This document shows positions 27,491 to 36,000 of a stretch of DNA of 64,000 nucleotides, piece after piece (the first letter of the stretch is position 1; every line of letters begins with the position of its first letter). Position numbers and translations under genes: made by a program. The notes under the pieces were generated by a model. The model was given only the letters and a program-made list of their open reading frames with translations. It had not been told where the DNA came from and ran no database searches. Source of the DNA: Flavobacteriales bacterium (lineage in GTDB: Bacteria > Bacteroidota > Bacteroidia > Flavobacteriales_E > Vicingaceae); the NCBI GenBank assembly GCA_020635825.1, contig JACJZA010000010.1, positions 1 to 64,000 on the forward strand. The letters run 5' to 3'.

Positions 27491-27519
27491 AAAAAAAGCC
27501 AAGCAATGCTTGGCTTTTT
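27491..27519 (-). terminator. Terminator hairpin of the cold shock gene, copy 2
   Basis: The same A7, GCCAAGCA / TGCTTGGC stem and T tract as at 25768-25795, here about 22 bp after the stop of the cold shock gene. Confidence 0.85.
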
Positions 27520-27540
27520 AATTCTCGAAAAAGTGATAAT

Positions 27541-27732
27541 TTATGCTTTTTTTACATCTACTGCATTTAATCCTTTTCTTCCTTCTTTAACGTCAAATGT
27601 TACTTGGTCATTGTCGGCAATTTGGTCAACGATTCCTGTAACATGAACGAAGAATTCTTCGCCTGTTTCGTCTTCTTTAATAAATCCAAATCCTTTTGTT
27701 GCGTTAAAAAATTTTACTGTACCAGTTTTCAT
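27541..27732 (-). CDS. Cold shock protein, CspA family
   Basis: A 63-residue single-domain OB-fold RNA/DNA-binding protein. RNP1 is KGFGFI (residues 13-18) and RNP2 is FFVHV (27-31). It acts as an RNA chaperone that melts structure in mRNA, often at low temperature. Its length is slightly shorter than E. coli CspA but normal for Bacteroidota. It has its own candidate promoter (27762-27790) and terminator. The leader is about 30 nt and A/T rich; no long cold-shock leader is evident. Confidence 0.96.
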   Translation of the reverse strand: MKTGTVKFFNATKGFGFIKEDETGEEFFVHVTGIVDQIADNDQVTFDVKEGRKGLNAVDVKKA

Positions 27733-27761
27733 AAAAAATAAAAATAAAATAATAATAAGTG

Positions 27762-27790
27762 TGAAAGTACTGAAAAAATCAATACTTCAA
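27762..27790 (-). promoter_or_regulatory. Candidate promoter of the cold shock gene
   Basis: On the leftward strand TTTG (TTG at 27788-27790), an 18-nt spacer and TACTTTCA (27762-27769). The -7 box has two mismatches at the 3' end against TAnnTTTG. It lies between hemN and the cold shock gene, 30 nt from the ATG. Confidence 0.4.
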
Positions 27791-27833
27791 ACATTTTATG
27801 TAAAAAAGAAGAAAAATTTTAACTTTCTGAAAA

Positions 27834-29198
27834 TCAAATAGTCATTGAAAAGATGCGAGTTGTTGGCTTATTTCTTATTAATCTTAAATCGAAAGCCATG
27901 CATACATTTCGCACAAATGGTCGAGCTTGGTCAGGTAATTTCAATCCTTTTTCACTCAAAATTACTAATCCATCTTGTTCCATTTCTCTTAATCTATCTA
28001 TGCATTCGGGTAATTCGGGAAATTTCATTTTATCATTTTCCCAACTGGTTTCGAAATGACACATAATATTTAATATATGTTGACGAATGATTAAATCTTC
28101 TTCATTTAGCAAGTGTCCTCTAAATATTGGAATCTTCCCTTGATTTACAATTTCTTGATATTCTTCTACTGTTTTAACATTTTGAGCAAAGCTATACCAC
28201 GAATCACTGATTGAACTCATTCCTAAACCAATCATCAATTTCGTTTTACCCGCAGTATACCCCATAAAATTACGGTGCAAGGATTTGTTTTCCATTGCTT
28301 GATACATTGAATCGGTTTTTAATGCAAAATGATCCATCCCTATTTCTTCGTAACCTAACTCATGTAATAAAGATTTACCTGTTTCGTACAAAACTCTTTT
28401 TTCTTCTGCAGAAGGCAAATCATTTTCATCATATCCCCTTTGTCCAACTCCTTTAATCCATGGAACATGAGCATAACTGTAAAAAGCAATCCTATCAGGT
28501 TTTAATTCTTTGGTTTTAGTAATTGTATCAATAATACTTTCTTTGGTTTGATGCGGCAATCCAAATACCAAATCATGACTAATCGATGTATATCCCAATT
28601 CACGAGAAAGCTCTGTTACTTCTTTTACTTTTTCAAAGGGTTGTATTCGATTAATTGTTTGTTGTACTTTTATATTATAGTCTTGAACACCAAAACTATT
28701 TCTTCTAAACCCTATTTTATATAAGGTTTCTAAATGTTCTTTAGTCGTACTATTAGGATGGGCTTCAAAACTAAATTCAAAATCAGGTGTTTTATCTGCT
28801 TTTTTTAGAATTCCGTTAATTAATTGTGCTAAATTTTGAGGGCTAAAGAATGTTGGAGTTCCTCCACCTAAATGTAACTCTTTAATACGAGGTTTTTCAT
28901 CAAACAAAGAACAATATAAATCCCATTCTTTTAAAACGGTGTCAATATATGGTTCTTCTACTCCATGCTGTTTTGTAATTCTTTTATGACAACCACAAAA
29001 AGTACATAAACTCTCGCAAAAAGGTAAATGTATGTAAAGACTTATTCCTTCTGTTTGATTACTTTCTTTAAAAGATTTTTTAGCTGTATTAATCCAATCA
29101 TTGTACTCTATCCCCTGCTCATCCCAAAAAGGAACAGTAGGATAGCTGGTATATCTTGGACCTGCAATATTATATTTCTGAATCAGGTCTTTACTCAT
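27834..29198 (-). CDS. hemN: Oxygen-independent coproporphyrinogen III oxidase HemN
   Basis: A 454-residue radical SAM enzyme. The cluster motif Cys61-x3-Cys65-x2-Cys68, followed by Cys70 (CESLCTFCGC), is exactly the HemN form, and HLGGGTPTFF and SFEAHPNSTT follow as expected. It converts coproporphyrinogen III to protoporphyrinogen IX without O2, in haem synthesis. Length and the opening YNIAGPRYTSYPTVPFW match true HemN rather than HemW. The start overlaps the gldC stop (TAATG), so it is the third gene of a gldB-gldC-hemN operon. Confidence 0.96.
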   Translation of the reverse strand: MSKDLIQKYNIAGPRYTSYPTVPFWDEQGIEYNDWINTAKKSFKESNQTEGISLYIHLPFCESLCTFCGCHKRITKQHGVEEPYIDTVLKEWDLYCSLFDEKPRIKELHLGGGTPTFFSPQNLAQLINGILKKADKTPDFEFSFEAHPNSTTKEHLETLYKIGFRRNSFGVQDYNIKVQQTINRIQPFEKVKEVTELSRELGYTSISHDLVFGLPHQTKESIIDTITKTKELKPDRIAFYSYAHVPWIKGVGQRGYDENDLPSAEEKRVLYETGKSLLHELGYEEIGMDHFALKTDSMYQAMENKSLHRNFMGYTAGKTKLMIGLGMSSISDSWYSFAQNVKTVEEYQEIVNQGKIPIFRGHLLNEEDLIIRQHILNIMCHFETSWENDKMKFPELPECIDRLREMEQDGLVILSEKGLKLPDQARPFVRNVCMAFDLRLIRNKPTTRIFSMTI

Positions 29199-29527
29199 TA
29201 GTTTCTAGATTGTATTTTTTCTCCCATTTTTTGAGCAAACTCACGCATTTCTTTTGCTATTTCTTTGTCATTGGTAGCTCTTTCATAGGTATCACTCATG
29301 GTCATTATAGATTGATAAAAAAAGTGCTGCATTTCATCTATCATCATTTCCTTGGTCCATATATCAATACGCATGGTGTTCGTTTCATTTTTATCCCACA
29401 AACTCATCATCAATGCTTTACATTCTTTTAGTCCATCTTCACCAGAATCTGTCGCTTCCCATTCAATATTTTCAGGAACATGGTTTTCATCTAAAGTAAT
29501 TTTAAAATTAATTTCTGATTTTTTCAT
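29198..29527 (-). CDS. gldC: Gliding motility protein GldC
   Basis: A 109-residue cytoplasmic protein. The sequence KSEINFKITLDENHVPENIEWEA, then CKALMMSLWD and IDIWTKEMMIDEMQHFFYQ, is characteristic of GldC in gliding Flavobacteriia. Its exact role is unclear; in Flavobacterium johnsoniae it accompanies gldB and its loss reduces gliding. It lies 5 bp after gldB and overlaps hemN by one base. Confidence 0.95.
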   Translation of the reverse strand: MKKSEINFKITLDENHVPENIEWEATDSGEDGLKECKALMMSLWDKNETNTMRIDIWTKEMMIDEMQHFFYQSIMTMSDTYERATNDKEIAKEMREFAQKMGEKIQSRN

Positions 29528-29532
29528 CCTCT

Positions 29533-30543
29533 CTAAGGTTTATATTTTGATGCATCTAAAATTCGTTGTGCATTTTTTTCATTAAATAAATCGGCAACAG
29601 TAAGTTTTTCATTGTTTTTCATATAGGATTTTACTATTTGCCATCCTATCCAATGACCTACTCTACCTGGAGAACCATCAGGGAACCCTTGAATAAATGG
29701 AGCTTCCCCCATGTATTTTATAATCTCTTTTGTTTCTTTGGTATATAATAAGTTATTGTCTATAAAAAAAAACCATACTTGTTTCTCATTTTTATCGCAC
29801 CATTCCATTTCTACTTCACTATAACTTATTTTTATAGAATCTTCTTCTTGAGGCATTAAAGCATCAAGTGCATATAATAATTTTCCTTGATGTATCATTT
29901 CAGTCAATAAATCAGCTCTTTCTTCTTCTAATTCAAATTCAGTAGCCATCCAACCCAACATAGCCGAAGCAGTTAAATGTTTATTAGTCATACTTCTGGT
30001 TTTATATTGTGGCAACCCTAATTGTTTGTATGCAGGATAGCTTGCACCTAAAAACATTTCCAACCCAATTCCTAAATAAGTAGAATCTGTAACAATCGCA
30101 TAATTAAACCCTGAATTATAGGTAATAATATCTGGTATAGTTTTATTTGGAAAGTAATACTTATAATATTTAAATGCTTCTATTAATTGTTTTTCATAAA
30201 TAGAAAAATCTGCATAAAGTGAATCGCAATCAGCTTGAACCTGAAGTATATTTTTGTCGTGAATAAAACTATTCAGATAATAGTAATTAGAAGGATCATC
30301 AGCCTTACCAACATTGATAATATTCTCAACAAAAGCAGTATAAAAAGGATTAAAATTGCTTGTTAAATCATTTACTTCCGTATCAGTTATTTTTTCATAA
30401 CTAAATAGTTGCTGTTCGAATCGTTTTACTTTTAAACCCACTTTAACTTGACTTACATCAATCTCTAGCGGATTTTCTTCGCATGAAAATAATATAGCTG
30501 ATAAAATAAAAAGAAGTAAATATTTAACTGTTGAAAAATTCAA
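29533..30543 (-). CDS. gldB: Gliding motility lipoprotein GldB
   Basis: A 336-residue lipoprotein (lipobox AILFS-C, Cys21) with the GldB-type body: LKVKRFEQQLFSYE near the N-terminus, SGFNYAIV and GLEMFLGASYPAYKQLGLPQY in the middle, and GRVGHWIGWQIVKSYM near the end. GldB is needed for gliding motility and T9SS function in Flavobacterium. The start is TTG at 30543; no ATG is available in frame. It is the first gene of gldB-gldC-hemN and is divergent from the PorT-like barrel and nadE, an order also known near gldB in other Flavobacteriia. Confidence 0.94.
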   Translation of the reverse strand: MNFSTVKYLLLFILSAILFSCEENPLEIDVSQVKVGLKVKRFEQQLFSYEKITDTEVNDLTSNFNPFYTAFVENIINVGKADDPSNYYYLNSFIHDKNILQVQADCDSLYADFSIYEKQLIEAFKYYKYYFPNKTIPDIITYNSGFNYAIVTDSTYLGIGLEMFLGASYPAYKQLGLPQYKTRSMTNKHLTASAMLGWMATEFELEEERADLLTEMIHQGKLLYALDALMPQEEDSIKISYSEVEMEWCDKNEKQVWFFFIDNNLLYTKETKEIIKYMGEAPFIQGFPDGSPGRVGHWIGWQIVKSYMKNNEKLTVADLFNEKNAQRILDASKYKP

Positions 30544-30604
30544 TTTGAGAGACTATTTTAGGCTAATATTTCGTTTAAGTTTGTTGTAAATTTAATTGTT
30601 ATTC

Positions 30605-31351
30605 ATGCGAACCTCAAAATTAATCACTTTTATTATTCTAAGCTTAATGTTTCTTAAGCTTTCTGCACAAAATAACGACGATAGAGCTTTTAGATTCGGA
30701 ATGCACTTCTCTCCTAACTTTTCGTGGTTAAGCCCAAACACTTCGGGCTACTCATCTGAAGGAATGAAGCTTGGTTTTTCTTATGGATTATCAGCTGAAT
30801 TCTTTTTAAGTGAAAATTATTTATTTTCAACTGGTGTTACTTTTTCAACATTGGGAGGAAAATTAAAATATGAAGGAGCAAAAGAAGTGAATGGAATTGT
30901 AACTCCAACAACTGTTTTACAAGATTTAAAAATTAATTATTTAGACATCCCTCTTACGTTAAAATTAAAAACCAACCCTATTGGATACATTGCTTACTAT
31001 GGAAATTTTGGCGTGAATTCACAATTTCGCTTCAAAGCAAAAAGTAATTTTGAATATGAAAACCTAAACGGATTAGAAGATTCGGATGTCAATGTGTCAA
31101 GTGATGTAAAATTTATAAATATTAGTTTAATTGTAGGTGGGGGTATCGAATATAATTTAAGTGGAAATACAAATATTATGGTCGGAATTACTTATCAGAA
31201 TGGTTTTACCAATGTGCTAGATTCTAAAACATATTTATTAGATGCCAGTGGAAAAGCAACCATCGATAATACAGGCAAAGCAGTAAAAAGCAACAAAGCT
31301 GCGAGTGCCAATTTACATTCGTTTGTTCTAAACTTGGGAGTATATTTTTAA
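30605..31351 (+). CDS. PorT-like outer-membrane beta-barrel protein
   Basis: A 248-residue protein from the ATG at 30605 (an upstream in-frame TTG at 30596 is less likely). The signal peptide ends LKLSAQ. The rest is the 'outer membrane protein beta-barrel' family related to PorT: FRFGMHFSPNFSWLSP, LSAEFFLSENYLFSTGVTFSTLGGKL, YLDIPLTLKLKT, ending SFVLNLGVYF with a terminal aromatic. PorT itself is a T9SS component, but this family has many paralogues, so I do not give the symbol. It is followed after one base by nadE and is divergent from gldB. Confidence 0.82.
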   Translation: MRTSKLITFIILSLMFLKLSAQNNDDRAFRFGMHFSPNFSWLSPNTSGYSSEGMKLGFSYGLSAEFFLSENYLFSTGVTFSTLGGKLKYEGAKEVNGIVTPTTVLQDLKINYLDIPLTLKLKTNPIGYIAYYGNFGVNSQFRFKAKSNFEYENLNGLEDSDVNVSSDVKFINISLIVGGGIEYNLSGNTNIMVGITYQNGFTNVLDSKTYLLDASGKATIDNTGKAVKSNKAASANLHSFVLNLGVYF

Positions 31352-31352
31352 G

Positions 31353-32153
31353 ATGAATAAAGAAGAAGTAAAAAATCATATTGTTAATTGGCTTAACGAT
31401 TATTTAGAACAATCGAAAACCAAAGGTTTTGTTATTGGTATCTCAGGAGGAATAGATTCTGCAGTTACCTCCACACTTGGTGCCTTAACAGGAGCTCCTC
31501 TTCTTTGTGTTGAAATGCCAATACATCAAGAACAATCACAAGTAGATAGGGCCTTAAATCATATTTCGTTTTTAAAAGATAATTTTAAAAATGTTAGTTC
31601 TATCTCAACTAACCTAACACCTACTTTTGATAGTTTCACTAAAGCTGCATTAAATATTGATGAATTAAAAAATGAGGAACAAAATCATTTAGCATTAGCC
31701 AATGTTAGAGCTAGATTAAGAATGACTACTCTTTATTACCATGCTCAAATCAATAATTATTTAGTATTAGGAACGGGGAATAAAATTGAAGATTTCGGAA
31801 TTGGTTTTTTCACCAAGTATGGTGATGGTGGAGTAGATTTAAGTCCTATTGCCGATTTGGTTAAATCTGAAGTATATGAACTAGGTGAATATTTGGGTAT
31901 AATTAAAAGTATTTTGACTGCTCCACCTACCGATGGACTTTGGGGTGATGACAGGACTGATGAAGACCAAATTGGCGCATCTTATGCTGAATTAGAATGG
32001 GCAATGGAAACAGCAGAACAAGGAATCATTGATTTTACTAAACTATCACCTAGACAACAAGAGGTATTTCAAATTTATACTAATTTAAATACTATCAACC
32101 AACATAAAATGATTCCCATTCCTGTATGTAAAATTCCAGATAATATAAAATAA
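31353..32153 (+). CDS. nadE: NAD(+) synthase NadE
   Basis: A 266-residue ATP-pyrophosphatase (adenine nucleotide alpha hydrolase) protein with the P-loop SGGIDSA (residues 31-37), then GTGNKIEDFGIGFFTKYGDGGVDLSPIADL and PTDGLWGDDRTDEDQIG, all NadE signatures. It converts deamido-NAD to NAD. There is no N-terminal glutaminase domain, so it should use ammonia directly. It probably shares an operon with the barrel gene 1 bp upstream and is followed by a strong bidirectional terminator. Confidence 0.95.
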   Translation: MNKEEVKNHIVNWLNDYLEQSKTKGFVIGISGGIDSAVTSTLGALTGAPLLCVEMPIHQEQSQVDRALNHISFLKDNFKNVSSISTNLTPTFDSFTKAALNIDELKNEEQNHLALANVRARLRMTTLYYHAQINNYLVLGTGNKIEDFGIGFFTKYGDGGVDLSPIADLVKSEVYELGEYLGIIKSILTAPPTDGLWGDDRTDEDQIGASYAELEWAMETAEQGIIDFTKLSPRQQEVFQIYTNLNTINQHKMIPIPVCKIPDNIK

Positions 32154-32182
32154 AAAGAGAAAGCAATATGCTTTCTCTTTTT
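32152..32182. terminator. Bidirectional terminator between nadE and the convergent lipoprotein gene
   Basis: Perfect 14-bp stem AAAAAGAGAAAGCA / TGCTTTCTCTTTTT with a 3-nt loop. The A-rich and T-rich arms allow function in both directions. Confidence 0.88.
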
Positions 32183-32200
32183 AACTTAAACTAAACTATT

Positions 32201-32956
32201 TTACTCTACTGTTGCTGTTTTTGATTGAACAGATTCATTCCCATAATAAACTTTTTTACCTCCAATTGTTTCACTAGTTGTAATATAAGCTGCAACCTGA
32301 ACTACTGTTGTTCCTGTAGACAATCCACTCAACTCGCTTGATGAAAAGGTACATGAAGTAGGGTTTCCTGCAATTGTTTTGGTAATATCACCAATTAAAA
32401 ACAACACCGAATCGGCTCCACTTACATTGTTTACAGATAGTGTATATCCATTTGCTTTCGTAATAGTTGCAGAACTATTTACCGCACCTACTGTTGGAAA
32501 TCCTATGGTTACATTTTTATTGATAGCAGAAAAACCATTCCCTCCATCTGCAGTCCATGCTACACCTGAGGTAAAATCTATTCCTGTAGGATTAGAAGAT
32601 CCCGGTTGATATGCATAAGAATTATTAGTATTTTTAGTTAATGCTTGAGTATTTAAAGAAACTGTTCCAACATCAACCATTCCTCCTGTACCGTCAAAAA
32701 ACACACCTACTCCTGTTCCAATAGTGGTTTCAATATCTCCTACTCCGGGTACTGTTGTTATAGAAATTGATTTTACTGCCCATAAAGAAGCATCTGCATC
32801 AGTAAAAGTAGGTTGAGGACTCCCTGTAGAATTACCACCACCTCCAGTTGGTGTTGTTGTAACTTCTGTTTCTGGTTCTGGACTATCATCATCTTTAGAA
32901 CATGAGAAAGACAATGTTCCTATTGCTAAAAGTGTTAAAATTAATTTTGTTTTCAT
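32201..32956 (-). CDS. Probable surface lipoprotein
   Basis: A 251-residue lipoprotein (lipobox GTLSFS-C, Cys19). Immediately after the Cys comes S-K-D-D-D, which fits the lipoprotein export signal (K followed by acidic residues) known to send Bacteroidota lipoproteins to the cell surface. A flexible T/P/G-rich stretch follows, then an all-beta domain with short degenerate repeats. I recognise no family. A candidate -7 box lies at 32980-32987. It is convergent with nadE. Confidence 0.8.
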   Translation of the reverse strand: MKTKLILTLLAIGTLSFSCSKDDDSPEPETEVTTTPTGGGGNSTGSPQPTFTDADASLWAVKSISITTVPGVGDIETTIGTGVGVFFDGTGGMVDVGTVSLNTQALTKNTNNSYAYQPGSSNPTGIDFTSGVAWTADGGNGFSAINKNVTIGFPTVGAVNSSATITKANGYTLSVNNVSGADSVLFLIGDITKTIAGNPTSCTFSSSELSGLSTGTTVVQVAAYITTSETIGGKKVYYGNESVQSKTATVE

Positions 32957-32979
32957 TTCTTATTTTTTTGATTACACAA

Positions 32980-32987
32980 CAAAACTA
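32980..32987 (-). promoter_or_regulatory. Candidate -7 box for the lipoprotein gene at 32201
   Basis: TAGTTTTG on the leftward strand, 24 nt before the ATG, matches TAnnTTTG. The TTG nearest the -33 position is only 15 nt away, so it is not a full consensus promoter. Confidence 0.35.
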
Positions 32988-33031
32988 CCTAATCAAAAAT
33001 ATCAATCACATAAGGCATATTACGTATATTA

Positions 33032-33071
33032 AAAAAACAAAGGAGCTTATATATAAGCTCCTTTGTTTTTT
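33032..33071 (-). terminator. Strong terminator of the giant T9SS gene
   Basis: Perfect 18-bp stem (33032-33049 and 33054-33071) with a TATA loop and core AGGAGCTTA / TAAGCTCCT, flanked by A6 and T6. It lies about 18 bp beyond the stop at 33090 and also protects the lipoprotein gene downstream. Confidence 0.9.
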
Positions 33072-33089
33072 CAAGTTAAAAATGTTGTT

Positions 33090-36000
33090 CTACTTAATCA
33101 CATTAACATGACCATGTTTGGTGTATAATTCACCATTAACATCTTTATAGATGATTTTCCATACATAGGTATCTTCTTGCACAGGTTGTCCACCATAAGT
33201 AGCATCCCATCCATCACCCCAAGTATGAGTTTCATAAATTTTCTGTCCCCATCTGTTAAAAATCATGAAGCTATAGCCTTCTTCTAATATACCAAAACCT
33301 TTAGGCATAAACACATCATTTTTAAAATCAAAATCAGGAGTAAAAGTATTAGGAACGAACAGACCATGTTCTCCTTTTACAATCACCACTTTAGTAATTT
33401 CATTTACACAACCATGAATATCGGTTATGGTTAAAGTAACCGGATACACACCAGATGTATCATCAGGGAAAGTAAAAGTTGGATTGGAGAAAGTGCTAGT
33501 ACCTAATCCTGCAAAATCCCAATCAGCTAATTGTGTATTATTAGTGATGTCTACAAACTCTACAGTAGGCTCAAACATGGTGGTTGGATTAGGGTTAGAT
33601 AAAAAGTCTGGGGTTGGCAAAGGATGAACTATTACTTCATCTACCACCACTAAAGTATTAGGACATTCTCCTTGTGCTTCTGTTGAAACAACCTCCATAC
33701 TAATTTGATAAGAACCCGGACTACTATAAGTATGCGTAATTGTATCCCATGGGTAAGTAGAATAAGACCCATCTCCCCAATACCATACTACCGTAGTGGT
33801 ATCCATCATCCCATTGGTACTGTCTGTAGTATTATAAAAGGTAAATGGTAATTGTGGTTGCTCACATAAACTTAATGTGTCAACTAAGGCAGTTGGTTGT
33901 GGTAATGGTTGAATAGTTACTGTTACTGTTCCGGTAATATCAGGAGAACAATTATCACTAACTGTTACTGTATAAGTGGTGGTTTGAGTTGGGCTTGCTG
34001 TTGGGTTAGCTAATGAAGCATCATTTAAAGAAGATGCTGGTGACCAGCTGTAAGTATATGGACCTCCGTTTCCTTGGCTAGCAAAAGCACTAATTCCTAC
34101 ACTGGTTTCAGGACAAATTGAAGTATCTTGACTCATCAATACGCTTAACTGAGGTGTAACAGTTACTGTAACATATCCAGTATCAGAAGGGCAACCATTT
34201 TCGTCTTCCGCCCATACCTCATAAGATGTTGTAGTTAATGGTGAAACAGTGTGGTTTTGACCTGCTCCTAATCCATTGTTCCACGTGTAAGTATATCCAC
34301 TTCCTGAACCTCCTGTAGCAGTAGCTGTAAGGTTAGTTGATTGACCATAACAAATTGGCACATCAGGTGAAACATTACTGATTTCTACTTTTGTTGGTTC
34401 TGTTACCATTACGGAGTCATATTCGGTACAACCTGTTGTAGCGTCCTCAATGGTTACATAATATGTAACACCTGCTGAAAGCCCTGTCACTGTCTGAGTA
34501 TTTTGTACCGGATTAGTATTAGTCCATGTGTAATTATAGGTGGCTAAAGGATCTGAACCATTTGCTGTTGCTTCGCCATCATTACCACCAAAACAAGTAA
34601 CATTCACAATGTTAGTAATACTGGTTGTGAAACTAGGGTTGTTCCCTACAGTTACTGAAATAACAGTATCACACATATTTTCATCTGTTACTGTTACATC
34701 GTAAGTTCCGGGAGTTAAATTAAATGCAGTATCCGTGATTTGGTTGGCGGTATTGGCATCCCATTGGTAAGTATAATTTCCTGTACCACCTGCAAAGTTA
34801 ATTATGGCTGCCCACCCATCCGGTTGATTACAATTTGCATTTTGTGAAGCAGTTGTATAAGTAAATTGAGCAGGTTCAAAAATGGTAAAAGTGGAATCTT
34901 TGGTACAACCGTGATCATCTGTTACTATTAAATCAACGGTTCCTGCAAACAAGTTACTTTCAGTAGTTCCGGTATTTGCAGAACTTGACCATTGATAATC
35001 GTAAGGTGATGTACCTCCTTGACCCAATGCTTGAACTTGCCCAGTTGCAGTACCAAAACAAACGACAGAATCGACTACCGAAGCAATGGTTAATGGAGTT
35101 GGTTCTGTAATGGTTAAGCTAGTAGAGTCGGTGCAATTATTTGCATCTCTAACCCAAACTTGATAGTTGCCAGGAGCTAAAGTAGTAAAGTTAGAGGCAG
35201 CTCCATAACTCACCTGATTATCGATACTATATTCCAAGGCACCGGTTCCTCCGGTAGCATAAAGAGTAATGGTTCCATTGTTATCACCGTTACAATTGAT
35301 GTTGGTATAAACAGCAGAATCTAGAGTTAATATAGTAGGGTCAATCAATACTGTATCTTTACTCACTTGACAGCCAATCGCATCTTCTATTAATAATGTA
35401 TAAGTGGTTGCTCCACATAACCCAGCAAATGTACTGTCAGCTTGCAATACTCCTCCATCAATACTGTATTGATATGGAGCTGTTCCTCCAGAACCATGAA
35501 CTATAATTTGTCCGTTACAATCTCCATTACACAACGGGTCTGTAAGAGTAAAAGAATCGATACTTGGTGAACCAAAATTATTGACATTTTCAATTCCGGT
35601 AACTTGACAACCAACCGCATCTTCTACCACTATATTGTAAGGCCCGACTGTTAAATTCACAAACGAATCAACCGCTTGAAAAGATAAGCCATTGTCATTA
35701 CTGTAGGTGTATGGAGCTATTCCATCTACCGCTGTAATGGTAATAGAACCATCTGCATTACCACATGCTGCATCATTTACAACTGCACTATAAGAAGGAG
35801 CACTAAATGTGATTTCAACGGTGTCAACGGATGTACATCCCCCTCCATTATCTTCCGTCCAATATAATTCATAGGTTCCTGCTGCAGTAGCAGTAGCTGT
35901 TCCTGTTGCTGAGTTAACCGGGACCACACTCACTCCTGCTTGTCCAGTCCATGTTCCTGTCCCATAGCTTGGGGTGGCTGACATTACATAAGTTAATGTA

